From the NCBI GenBank assembly GCA_936432065.2, contig OW386285.2:184326301-184390300 (forward strand): a DNA stretch of 64,000 nucleotides, given 5' to 3'. Each line of letters opens with the position of its first letter. Position 1 is the stretch's first letter. A model generated the notes under the pieces. It had not been told where the DNA came from, did not search any database, and saw only the letters and a list, made by a program, of their open reading frames with translations. The translations under genes and the position numbers were made by a program. Positions 46,401-57,275 of this stretch are shown piece after piece. This DNA comes from Rutpela maculata (lineage: Eukaryota; Arthropoda; Insecta; Coleoptera; Cerambycidae).

Positions 46401-46670
46401 GCAGAGCAGGTGGCATTCAGAAGAGGAGTATTCCAGGGAGATTCTCTGAGTCCCCTCCTCTTTTGCATCTCACTGCTGCCGTTATCTGTTGAACTCCGCC
46501 AAACTCGCGGGTACCACTGTGGACCACCCAGCAACCGGAGGTATAAGGTCACCCATTTATTCTATATGGATGACCTGAAACTGTATGCCTCCGGAGAGCG
46601 TGAACTTCAAAATGCTCTAAGGGTGGTCGAGGAGTACACGCGGGCCATTGGTATGGAGTTCGGGTTGGAC
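46401..46670 (+). pseudogene. R2-like RT fragment (left of P-like insert)
   Basis: QGDSLSPLLFCISLLPLSVE and the catalytic FYMDDLKLYA box are visible. The sequence runs in frame to EFGLD, whose last codons lie in the duplicated octamer GGTTGGAC (46663-46670). It joins in frame to KCAVVHLKRGRR at 50370 when the insert is removed. Confidence 0.88.
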
Positions 46671-46703
46671 CTCCGATTAAAGAACTTATATCTAGATACA
46701 TAA
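46671..46703 (+). repeat. Left terminal inverted repeat of P-like element
   Basis: 33 bases, CTCCGATTAAAGAACTTATA then TCTAGATACATAA, matching the right terminus in inverse without mismatch. Confidence 0.95.
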
Positions 46704-49247
46704 CAGGCTATCTTTTCACTATATACCTTGTTTGCTCCCAACACAGTCACATTATATGTCCATTAAAAATGATTCTTCCCATAGGCAACAGTGGCGGGTA
46801 CGTGTAGAAGGGTAAATATTTTCATTAAAATTAATTATTGCAATTCCTGCATTACCGGCTCTTTATACGACGTGATGTAGGTATGCAATATTACAGTAAG
46901 GTAATGTTTGATATATTTCAAATTTAATATGCCTAAACTTAGAAATATATCTATTGTTACAAATCTGTAAAATGTCTCAACATCCATAAAAATTACATTT
47001 CTCTATTCTTTCTGAAAGTTTACATATTCTAAGAGGGTAAATATTATACATATTTACAAGGCTAAATTGTCAATATTTCTTATTTGAATGTTAGTCATTA
47101 TAATTTATTATGTTTCTGCACTATTGAATGGCATATTTAACATATATATTTAACACACCATAAATTAGACAAGCCTTAAATCCAATGTCAAGATTGTCTG
47201 GTTGGGAGTTAAATATTTAAAATAATAAATACATTACCACTGTAGAAGGTGGAAATTGAATTCAGTTTACGTTAGACAATGTGATCAAATATGCACTCAC
47301 AACACCCTTTAGCTCACTCTGAGTCACCAAGTTGGTCAAGTATTCACAACCACCAGATGTACAGAAAGTCAGGTACAAAAAATTTCGATGCAATTTTGGG
47401 ATATTGTTTAAAACCCCATTGTAATATTACGATATTTTTACAATGCAAAATTACAAGTAAAATATACAACGTATGTACATTTAAGTGTCTTCCCAAAAAT
47501 ACTGAAAATATTGGAGTGGATGATAAAACAAAACAAAAAATAAGAATTTGTATCACATATTTTCAATATTTTCGGGAAGACCTTGTGTTATGTATACAAG
47601 TTAATGAACCGAAGAATTTTTTTTTTTTTGGTAAATTTCAGTGCCATCTAAGTTTTTAAATTATTATTACCTTTGGCATGTAAATTGAGATAATTTTCTA
47701 CTGAAATTTTCTAAACGTTATGAATTACAAAAATAAATAAATTTCTAGTTATGGCTTCTCGTGATAAGTAAAATTTGAAGAAAATAACCTCCAACTATTA
47801 CATACAAGGAATCACAGAAGGAATTATGTTGGCATCATTGGGAAATGATATTAAAGCCCCCTTTACATTTGTCTACCTCTTTTTCAGACTTACCTGTACA
47901 TTTTTTACGTTCTTTTTTTGTTTCTATGAAAAAGTTGAATAAATATCCTGAGTAGAAAGAACTGTCTCCCAATTCAGTTGGCATCATCGGGAGATGCTGA
48001 AAACTCTCTACCCCTTTTTTATACTTACCTATCTACGTTTTACTTTCTTTTTTATTGTTGTAAAGAAAAAGTTATTGTGTATTGTGAAAACTTTGTTCGA
48101 ACCAACTGGATTAAATGATATTTTCAAGATTAAAAAAATGCTAGAACTTGATAATTCAACCGTTTTCGAGAAAACTGCCGCATAGTTCTCAAAAATTCTT
48201 TGAAAACTAACCCAATTTGAAAAGGAAAAATTGTGTTTATTGCAAAGTGTGCTTTGGTGACGTCTTATTAGTTCTGTCAAAATGTGTTAAATGAAGTGTT
48301 GGTTTACTTCCGGGTGTTTTCCCACGTAGTTGATAGGCTCCTGCTGGAGCCATTGTTGTCTAAACGACGTTTCGGCATCACATCATATATATATACACAA
48401 TGACATATCTTGATGTTAATATAATTTAAGTTATTAACCGTTGCTGTATATTTATAACATCACCTAAACTCTCTAAGGAGCTTGTGCGTGATTTTCACAA
48501 ATAAAGCAGCAACATACTGGATTATAGTATATATGGAAAACTGTATATGGTAAAAATTAGATAAATACCATTACTACATAGTAGTGTGAGAAGAAGGATA
48601 CTATATTCTTAATTTACTAGTAAGTGGGGCAAGTTTATAAATATTAGCATAGATGCATTTATTATAGATATTGAACATTATATTACTGGAAAATTACTTT
48701 TATTTGTCTGTAGTTTTAATTTAAAATAAATACATAAAATGTTGTTTCTTAGCTTAAAAAATGTTTCCTTACCAAATTGGGAGAAGATCGGTCAAGAGTT
48801 AGTTGAATTATTGCAAAAAAAGAAAAATAAATTACAATTTTGACACCCTCATCTTTTTCCACAGCAACAATTTACTAAAGCACGTTTGGTTATATCTTCA
48901 TATTTTGGTCCAAACAATCTACCCTTGAAGGATGGCCTATTATTAATGGTCCACCCTGTATATATAATTTTTTCATGATTTAGATTATTACAATTAACAC
49001 CTTTTCACACTGATTATTGAAAAAAAACAATGGTCTTCTTCCAAGTCATTTACATTACTTAAAGGAATTATCTTGTATATTTTTTGAAAATAATTCGTGT
49101 CGGATTTAGAAAAAGTGGCAGATGAATAGCATGCACTCTCTCAATCGGGAAGTTACTTATGGTATATCTAGCTATCTAGTTTGACTTCATAAAAAATACT
49201 AAATCCTTCCATGATTTCAAATAAGAATGCGTAATTTTTATTTTTAC
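46704..49247 (-). other. Interior of P-like element, no transposase catalytic domain found
   Basis: Only short open frames are present, with no THAP-transposase RNase H-like motif that I recognise. Around 47470-47590 an imperfect inverted repeat (CTTCCCAAAAATACTG versus ATTTTCGGGAAGACC) may be a smaller insertion. Near 48840-48960 a minus-strand segment begins ACAGGGTGGACCATTAATAA, resembling the start of other mobile elements. Confidence 0.6.
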
Positions 49248-50129
49248 CTGAGAAGCACATTAGTACCAGTTGATGAAGTACTTGCCAAAGAAGGAAATGA
49301 TTCCTTCTTCAAATATTTTATACCACTCGGCTTTGTTATAAAATCACTTGGTATAAAGTGATCTGAGCATATGGAGATGTTAGTGATTTTAATATTCTCC
49401 TTTCCCAAGATAGAACACCACAGCTCTCTCACACTGGCATCCTTTGGCAACCTACAAAGTAATGTTACGTTGAGTAATGTTAAGTTAAACTTTTCCTGAA
49501 TATTAGGAATAATCATTGTAAAAATTATTTTCAAATTCCCTGACTTTTCCCTGACCAATTTCAAATTTCCTCACTTTTTCAGGTTTTCCAGATCACTATG
49601 AACCTTGTCTCGTTACAATACATACATGGACCAAATTTCAAGACAATATCTTCTCTATCTATCTTGACATTTCATGACACTGTAAGCCCATTTGAACAAT
49701 AAAAATTTTAAAAAAAATTCCATTGGATGTGGAAGTAATAGCAATGAAATTAACATAGCGTGCACATAATGTGTTGTGTGATAATCACATTTTTGTTTTT
49801 GTGTAATTTACTTACATTAAAGTTTGCCCAAGAAAATAAATATGTATGTATTTACTAAAATAAGAACAATATTGTACCTATTTTATGTTATAACTGTTGG
49901 TTAAATTTTCATAACCTCTAGGAACTTAACCGCGGCTTTAAAAAATATAATCGGTAGAGATGTTTTATTCAAGGGAAATATGTATTAAAAGGATATTAAT
50001 TATAATTTTATTGTTACAACTGTAAACTGAACCCCAGCATGTTACGACTATGACCTCTACTTACTTATGAAACGATCGACTTTCTTCTTTTCTGAACTGC
50101 TTTCTGCAAACACCACAGCACCTCACCAT
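49248..50129 (-). CDS. THAP-domain protein of the P-like transposon (two 5' exons)
   Basis: THAP domains are C2CH zinc fingers that bind DNA; in P transposase the domain recognises sites inside the element ends. Exon 1 is 50065-50129 (ATG at 50129) and reads MVRCCGVCRKQFRKEESRSF, giving the CxxC pair. The donor is AAGTAAGTAG; the intron is 49452-50064 (613 bp), with acceptor TACTTTGTAG. Exon 2, 49248-49451, adds KLPKDASVRELW, then ISICSDHFIPSDF (CxxH) and the closing FPSL, matching the THAP proline, tryptophan and AVPTIF-like positions. Splicing keeps the frame. Exon 2 ends at CAG before GTAAAAAT, so a further exon is expected but not recognised; unspliced read-through would stop within two codons. 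The alternative is a host THAP gene, but its place inside the terminal repeats argues for the transposon. Confidence 0.88.
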
Positions 50130-50328
50130 TTTGAACAAATATTGTCACTAAACTGAACACGAAAAACATTTATTCACATTAATGGCTGAACTGTCAACTG
50201 ATATTATGATAATCGAACTGAAGCCGATCGTGTACGAGCGGCCGCGAATACGCCGATGGGCCAATCAGCAACTTATGGGAAGAAGTGCCTTAGAATGGGA
50301 GTCTCTGGGGATCATAAAATTCATGCCA

Positions 50329-50361
50329 TTATGTATCTAGATATAAGTTCTTTAATCGGAG
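50329..50361 (-). repeat. Right terminal inverted repeat of P-like element
   Basis: Inverse copy of 46671-46703, perfect over 33 bases. It is followed by the GGTTGGAC duplicate at 50362-50369. Confidence 0.95.
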
Positions 50362-50369
50362 GGTTGGAC

Positions 50370-51858
50370 AAGTGCGCGGTCGTCCACCTCAAGAGAGGGC
50401 GACGCGGAGAATTTTCTGAGGACGCGCAGCTCGCAGACGGAAGCATCCTAAGACATCCGGATGCCGGAGAGACCTACACATACCTGGGTGTGCAACATCA
50501 CATCCAGGATGTGCAACATCACATCCAGGATGTGCAACAAATCAAGGAATCTCTCCGCGGCAAGTACAGATGCCTACTCCGAAAGATTTGGTCATCCGAA
50601 CTTTCGGGGAAGAATAAGGCGTCTGCTACTAACATGCTTGCCGTTCCTGTTCTGCTCTACTCCTTTGGAGTAGTAAAATGGACGGTAGATGAGCTGCACC
50701 AACTAGACAGAGACACCCGCAAGACGATGAACATCCATAGGAGTATTCATCCTAGATCGTCCGTTCCTCGTGTTTACCTCCCACGTCATCGGGGGGGGCC
50801 GAGGACTCTTGGATCTGGAGTGTATGCATGGCAGAGTAGTACTGAGTATGGCATGTACCATCCTCAGGAGCTCGGATCCGCTTCTGCTATTAGTGAGAGA
50901 TCACGAAATCGGCGGGCGCAGGATTGTTTAAGGCAGCAAAAAGAGCCGCAGATGAACTCGGTCTCGTATTCGACGCCAGACGAGGCGGCCGGCGCGGTGC
51001 TGACCCAGAGTCAGTCACTGAGCTTCAGCCAACTCGTCTGAAAGCCCAAATAAAAGCTGCCGAACAGGAGATCCTGTTTAGGCAGCATGTCGATAAACTC
51101 ATGCACGGTGTATACTACAAAAACATGGAAACACTGGGTTTATCGACTAGGCTGACATTCGCCTTTTTAAGGTCAGCTGGGCTTAAGTCGGAGACCGAGG
51201 GATTCATTGTGGCCTGTCAGGATGGTGTAATAAACACCTTGGTCTACCGGAGCCGCGTAATGGGTGTAGAGGTCCCTGATACCAACTGCAGGACCTGCCG
51301 TCAGGCGCCGGAATCGCTGATGCATTTGCTTTCAGCATGCCTGGTATACGCGATTTCGGCCTACATCCAGCTCCATAACGCGGCTTTACGAGTGCTATAC
51401 TACCACCTACGGCACTCGTAGATCAAACACCAGTGCTGCCGTACATCCCCGGAGATATTGAGTCCGTTGTCGAGAACGAGAGGTGCCAAATTTATTGGAA
51501 CTACTCGTTCCCGACCGTCAGGCTAATTCAAGCCAACAAGCCTGACATAGTCCTCCTCGACCATCAGAACAAAGTGATGTTTGTAATTGAATTCTCAGCA
51601 CCTGCTGAGACAAACATCGCTTTGAAGGAGGGGGAAAAATGGACCAAATATCGTAATCTCCGGTATGAGCTCCAAGTGCTGTACCCAGACTACTCGGTCA
51701 AGATGGTCGTCCTAATAATCGACGTACTCAGAGGGATGAAGCCTTCGCTGCTCTCAGAATTGAAGATCATACCGGCCTGTCAGAATTCGGCAGAATGGTT
51801 GACAGGCCAGATGCAGAAGGCGGTCACTAACTCCACAGGTTGTGGAGAGTGGCTGTAA
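50370..51858 (+). pseudogene. R2-like LINE C-terminus: finger and restriction-like endonuclease
   Basis: After the insert: KCAVVHLKRGRR, TYLGVQ, and an in-frame 21-base tandem duplication (HIQDVQH unit, about 50493-50535). Then KIWSSELSGKNKA and LLYSFGVVKWTV. A run of eight G at 50791-50798 shifts the frame; a further shift lies near 50928 and another near 51420. The finger CRTCRQAPESLMHLLSAC is at about 51290-51345, and the nuclease motif KPDIVLLDH...EFSAP at about 51535-51605. The codons upstream of 50362 in the same frame belong to the P-like terminus, not to this gene. Confidence 0.88.
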
Positions 51859-51933
51859 GGAATTTGCCGGCGCGGCTACCGTGAGATGTCGGAGGTCCTG
51901 TCCGGCAGCGGGCTACCCGAAAAAAAAAAAAAA

Positions 51934-53010
51934 ATAATAATAATAATAGTATTTATTTTCACAGACTTTACAAAAAAGTATAGAAATATTGTCAACACAT
52001 GATGTTACGATTAAATGTTAATATATCATTAATACGGTGTGTTAAAAGAGAAAAGGAAATAAAATTTACATAACAGTTTAAAAATGCTCGAACAATTAAA
52101 ATGTATACTTAAAAGTAAATGGTTATAAAATTAAAAGGATTAAAAGATTAAAAGGATTAAAGGGCAGAGCATATACTCATTTATGGAATAAAAACTATTA
52201 TCAATTAAAATAGATCTTACTTTTTGTTTAAAAGATTTAATACTGCTTATCGCCTTTATTTCTATGGGGAGTTTATTGTACAACTTGATAGGCATAATGT
52301 TAGGTCCTTTTTCTACTATGGTTAATCTATGTTGTGGAAGCATGAGGTTATGGTTTGCCCTGAGCTGATGATTTGGATTATTATCTCTTGAAACATAGTT
52401 GTTAATATGAGATTTTACATAAGATACACAATTGAAAATATATAATGAAGTAACAGTTAATATGTCCAGTTCTTTAAATATATTTCTACAAGACTCACGT
52501 GAAGATTTAAATGTAATAGCACGAATTATTTTTTTCTGCATCATAAGAACTTCTCCTATTCTGGAACAGTTCCCCCAACAAATTATGCAGTAACCAAGAC
52601 AGGACTGGACATATGCATAGTAATATTCTTAATATATTTAAACTGACGTGTACTCGCATTTGCCATAATATAAAACACTGAATAGATAATTTTCCTATGA
52701 GTACATCAATTTGGTTATTCCAAGAGAGACCAGAATCAATCTGGAGTCCAAGGTATTTGACAGTGTTACATTGAACAATAGATTTATTCTCAATTTTTAT
52801 TAGAGGACTAAGATTGAGAGGTTTAGTTGAAAAGGTTAATGCATTGGTTTTTTTGAACATTTATATTTAGACCATTAAGAGAACAGTATTGATGCATCGC
52901 CGATACTGTGTTGTTTGTTTTGGATATTAACCTACATATGTCATTGTCCGAATTAGCAGTAGCTGTATCATCGGCAAAAATTGATGTAAAAGAATGTATG
53001 TACAATTGTA
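51934..53010 (-). mobile_element. 5'-truncated CR1-like LINE
   Basis: A (TAT/ATT)n tail (51934-51948) abuts the poly-A of the R2-like LINE, so the two elements meet tail to tail. It contains 3' UTR and the last part of ORF2; the 5' side ends near 53010. Confidence 0.82.
52140..53005 (-). pseudogene. CR1-like ORF2 C-terminal part
   Basis: Begins just before the catalytic IFADDTATANS box. Then VKYLGLQIDSGLSWNNQID, frame changes near 52840 and 52520, KKIIRAITFKSSRESC, ELDILTVTSLYIFNCV and the closing NSFYSINEYM. Endonuclease and RT fingers are absent. Confidence 0.85.
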
Positions 53011-53289
53011 CAGAAAAAAAAACACTAATTTATAAAAATATGCGGCAAGTTCCAGTTATATAAGAATCGATGAAAATGAAAAATTACGCTTTTCGGTACC
53101 TAATATTACTTGTTTATATGGGATAAATAAAAACGAAATGATATGTCAACAATAAAGACATTTTTTTTAGAAAGAAAATTGAGCTTGATTTTGTATCTTT
53201 AAGCCTCATCGACTGCTGAAATGCATTTTTTATAAACTGTTTATAACAATATTTAAATATTATTTTTTAAATCGATTTCCTCGCTCACA
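53011..53289. other. Non-coding spacer ending in the target duplication
   Basis: AT-rich DNA with no gene. ATTTCCTCGCTCACA (53275-53289) is the left copy of the target duplication of the following LINE. Confidence 0.6.
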
Positions 53290-53409
53290 GTTCAAGCTAC
53301 AGTTCGACACAGTTCAAGCTAAGCTGAGATAAAGGTCACAGCTCTCTGGACAAATTAGTTGAATTAATAGTGTTTAAAGGCAGAGAAAAAATCTATAACT
53401 ACATACAAA

Positions 53410-54711
53410 ATGTCTGAAGTATCATCTGAGGAAGATTGTGATATGGAATGGTTGATGACTGAATATAGGAAGAGGAAAAAAAAGAAGAACAGGTGACAAG
53501 ATGAATGCAATGGAAATTAACGAAATAATAGGAACCAGCTCACAGTCAGGACAAGAGAAACAAAAAAGACTACCAACAAAAAACACAAATGATAACACCT
53601 CAAGAACAGATAAAAATACCACAAAAAATTCCACAAAGAACTATTCACTTAGAATGAAAGAAATTGTAAACAAAAATTATTCATCATTGTTCTATATCAA
53701 CACTGGAGACTCTCTAAATAGATTAGACATGGTAAAAATTTGGGAAGCTGAGAGTGCTAATCCAGATGATGTAATATTAAAAACATCTAAAGGCTATTTA
53801 TTAAAATCAAACACTGACAAATACAGGCTGTTAGCAAAGCTAGCAAAGTTAGCAGAAAATAAAAAAATCATTAGCTACAAGGAAACTTCCAACAAAACCA
53901 CGCAAACGAAAGCAATTCCTGAATCTACATATTCGGTAGTAGTTAGCTCTGTTGAACAATATATCAACGAAGATGCAATAAGCGAGTTTCTAAAATCACA
54001 AAACATAAAACATAGGTACTGCAAAAGAATTGTATCACGTGCTACCAATAAACCAACTATGCTAATACGCATAATAACTGGATGCCACACCTCTTTTGAA
54101 TATCTATTAAATAACGGATTATTCTACAAATACCGCCACTATCCAGTTTACCCAAGTACCCCGCCGCAACCCTACCTTGCAGAAGATGTGGTCAATATAA
54201 TCATATCTCAGAAAACTGCGACGCACCATTAAAATGCGAAAGATGCAATGAAAATCATCACACTTCAAAGTGCAAAACAAACCTGCCACCAAAATGTCAA
54301 GCTTGTGGAGGCGAAGACCACAAAGCATGGTCTAACAAATGTCCAAAAAGACTCACAAAACCAATCGACGGAATACCGAATGCATCGATAAAACCCCTAA
54401 ACAAAAAAAGTTACGAAATAAGTGAAGAAAAAACGAAGAACAACAAAATTCATGCTAACATTACTATACACGATCTTATTCTTAATACGCACTTAACAAA
54501 AATTAATAAACCCAAATACACCAACAGAGAGGAGCTCTTACAAAAGCTTAGAAAGAGATACATTCAACTCTACAACATAGATACAACAGCGGTCTTTTCT
54601 GGCAATCGCATGTACATACTTATGTTCGATTTGTATACACTTTACAATTCCCTTCTCAGGAGATCACTTACATATATTTCTAGTATATATACACCCCAAT
54701 TCCAAAATTGA
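53410..54711 (+). pseudogene. Jockey-like ORF1 with three zinc knuckles, frameshifted
   Basis: The ATG at 53410 opens MSEVSSEEDCDMEWLMTEYR, an acidic start. A run of eight A at 53476-53483 shifts the frame into 53501-54232, a Lys/Asn/Thr-rich and then globular part (SVVVSSVEQYINEDAISEFL). A second frame change near 54170 leads to CRRCGQYNHISENC, CERCNENHHTSKC and CQACGGEDHKAWSNKC, three CCHC knuckles typical of Jockey-type Gag-like proteins. The frame ends at the TGA at 54709-54711. Confidence 0.85.
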
Positions 54712-57049
54712 AGAAAATGTGTTCGTTAAAGCATCTCTGTATAAATATGCAATTATCATAGGTGATTTCAACATTAATCGAAATAAACAAAAACGTTTGA
54801 AAAATTTTTTGGACAACAGTGATTTTGTGAAAATAGATACACCACCAACTTTTCTAATGCCAAACAACCAAGATACAACTCCAGATGTTATTCTACATAC
54901 AAAAAATATAAAGAAAAACTTCAAGAAAGTTGAACTAATCCCAGACTTTGGTTCGGACCACTTGGCAATGAAAATCAGCTTCGATACAAATGAACTCCCA
55001 TCAGCTTGGCAACCCAAAGAAATCTATAATTTCAAGAAATGTAACATAGATAAATTAAATGAGGTGATGTGCTCTTTTATAGAAGTTAAGGAAGACAAGG
55101 TTGAAAATATAGAAGATATAAAACAATTTAATAAGAAAATAACAGATGAAATACAAAAAAATACCCTAACTTTTAAAACACAGTACTATTCCCATCAACT
55201 TCCACCATACATAATTAAAATGATAAAAACCAAAAGAAAAATGTTACGGGAATATTACACAAGCCCAGACCCCAATATAAAACGGAAAATAAATGAATAC
55301 AACAAAATAATACAAAAAATGATACTTCAATATAAGACACATTGTTGGCTGCAGACATGTCAGGAAATCGAGGAATCAAATGGAAGGCTATTTTACCAAA
55401 AAATCAAAAAATTATCAAAATATAAGCCCAAACACAATACTCCAGAAATTGAAGAAAATGGGCAAATATTTAATAAAAATGAAGACAAGGCAACCATATT
55501 CGCAAACTATTACGAACAACAATTTGCAGAGAGTCAAAATCCAGTTTTTGATCAAAATAAATATGATGAAGTAAATAGATGGTACCACGAATACTTTAAC
55601 ACCGAGATTCCTAACAACCCTATAGAAATCGAGGAAGAAGAATACTTCAACATTCTACACAAGCAAAAAAATACATCACCAGGAGTCGACGGAATACCAT
55701 GGTCAATAATTAAACAACTAAATTATCAGGTTCATTGTTACATTCTAAAAATCTACAAATATTGTCTGAAGCACCATTTATTTCCCGAAGACTGGAAAAG
55801 AGGTGAGATAATAAATATACCAAAACCGAATACTAATCACAAAAAAATTAACAACTATCGACCAATTACTCTACTACCAGTATTAGGAAAACTATTTGAA
55901 AAAATTATAAGAAACAAATTATATGATAACACTAGGAACATAATTCCTAATCACCAGTTTGGTTTTAAAGAAAAATGTGCCACCATTCATCCACTGACGA
56001 TTCTCACCTCAAACGTCCAGACTGCCAAGCACGAAAATTTAAAATCGGCAGCAATATTTCTTGATATCAAAAAAGCGTTTGATAGCGTTTGGCACAAAGG
56101 ATTACTTTACAAATTAAAAAAAGTAGATACGCCTGATTATCTGATACACCTATTAAGAAACTACCTAGAAAATAGAACACTACACGTAAAGGTTGATGGC
56201 GCAACATCGGAAGAATTTATTATTGAGCAAGGGGTTCCACAAGGATCACCACTTTCACCTCTATTGTACAACTTATACAGCTATGACATCACCACTCTAC
56301 AAAATCCATCTGAAGACACAACATACATACTGCAATATGCTGATGACACGACATTGGTGGGACATGATAAATCATTGCAGAATTTAATTCCTAAGTTGCA
56401 GGCAAAGATGAATGAGGTTCAAGTGTGGTTCAATAAATGGCGTCTACTTCCAAATCCTAATAAATCACAATTCGTTATATTTAACCACACTCCCTCTCTG
56501 TCCTCCCCTACAATAAGCATTGCAAACGAACATGTAAAACCAACACCTTCGGCCAAATATTTAGGAATTACCATGGATCAAAAACTGAATTTTTACCAAC
56601 ACTCAGCAATTATTAAATCGAGAATAAAAAACCGAGCAAAACACTTCAAATCACTCACATATAAAAATGAAGGAATATCTACCAAAACAGCCACAAAAAT
56701 CTACACGTCTATATGTCGACCTATACTGGAATATGGACACACTCTATATGTCAACTGCCAAGCGCCGGCACTAAACAACTTAAAAGTTGCCGAAACCTCT
56801 TCACTACGCATTATAACTAAAATTCGGCATCCACTCAACAACCTCCACAATCCGCCGAATAATTTACTATATGAAAAAAAACCAATCTTGAGCAGACTTC
56901 AAATATTAACAACCAAATTTGCAAATCGGCCACATAATATGCAACTGTTACGACCTCTCTGCCGTACAAGAAACCGCAACAGAAGATCAAAATTCAAACA
57001 CCCACAGATGTCTCTTATTGAAAAAATATCTTCATTAATTCAAAACTAA
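54590..57049 (+). pseudogene. Jockey-like ORF2 lacking endonuclease N-terminus
   Basis: The open frame is clear from about 54640 (GDHLHIFLVYIHP) and continues without a stop to 57049. Present: IIGDFNINRNK, TTPDVILHT and SDHLAM of the endonuclease; the linker; RT with NTSPGVDGIPWSII, NNYRPITLLPVLG, FLDIKKAFDSVWHKG, GVPQGSPLSPLL and the catalytic YADDTTLV; and the C-terminal domain. Missing: the first ~110 endonuclease residues including the catalytic Asn and Glu, so no ATG-led full ORF2 exists. No RNase H. The RT half looks undamaged. Confidence 0.88.
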
Positions 57050-57275
57050 TTAATATAAAAAATTTTTAGATGTATACTTGCACAAAAATTTGTTTGCTTT
57101 TTTTTTTCTTTTTTATTTTTTTTCCATAAAATGTATTCATTTTTAAATATTTCACATAAAATAATGTATCAACAGTAACAATGTAGGAAAAACAGGCTGA
57201 AGGACTCCGGTCGATAGCCGTTTGAATATGTATTTTTTATGTATTCAATAAAGAACTTTTATTATTATTATTATT

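Larger units (their letters stand above)
46671..50361 (-). mobile_element. P-element-like DNA transposon with THAP gene, 3691 bp
   Basis: The two ends are perfect 33 bp inverted repeats starting CTCCGATTAAAGAACTTATA. GGTTGGAC is duplicated on both sides (46663-46670, 50362-50369), and removal of the element plus one octamer rejoins the R2-like RT frame. An 8 bp duplication, ~31 bp terminal repeats and a THAP-domain protein starting about 230 bp inside one end are the hallmarks of the P superfamily. The gene runs on the minus strand from the right end. I can find THAP exons but no convincing RNase H-like catalytic domain in the remaining ~2.5 kb, so this copy is probably non-autonomous. Confidence 0.92.
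46401..51933 (+). mobile_element. R2-like LINE with restriction-like endonuclease, 5'-truncated, split by P-like element
   Basis: The LINE occupies 46401-46670 and, after the P-like insert, 50370-51933. It begins in the RT domain just after an (ATA)n tract and ends in a poly-A run (51920-51933). G+C content is higher than that of its neighbours. Its domain order, RT then Cys/His finger then PD-(D/E)XK-type endonuclease, is that of early-branching, site-preferring LINE clades (R2/R4 and relatives). Confidence 0.85.
53290..57275 (+). mobile_element. Jockey-like LINE with 15 bp target duplication
   Basis: The element starts GTTCAAGCTACAGTTCGACA and has a ~120 bp leader with CAGTTCAAGCTA repeated. 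ORF1 and ORF2 follow, and it ends AATAAAGAACTTTTATTATT with an (ATT)n tail. ATTTCCTCGCTCACA and ATTTCCTCGCTGACA (57276-57290) flank it, one mismatch. It appears to reach the true 5' end, but the first part of the endonuclease is deleted. Confidence 0.9.

Noticed and set aside
47291..47659. Pair of overlapping + and - ORFs as P transposase exons
   Set aside because: Neither shows an RNase H-like or GTP-binding motif and both lie over an imperfect inverted repeat.
50256..50361. Start of the R2-like frame at GTG/ATG near 50256 as a gene N-terminus
   Set aside because: These ~35 codons lie in the terminal repeat and sub-terminal DNA of the P-like element; the LINE sequence starts after the GGTTGGAC duplicate.
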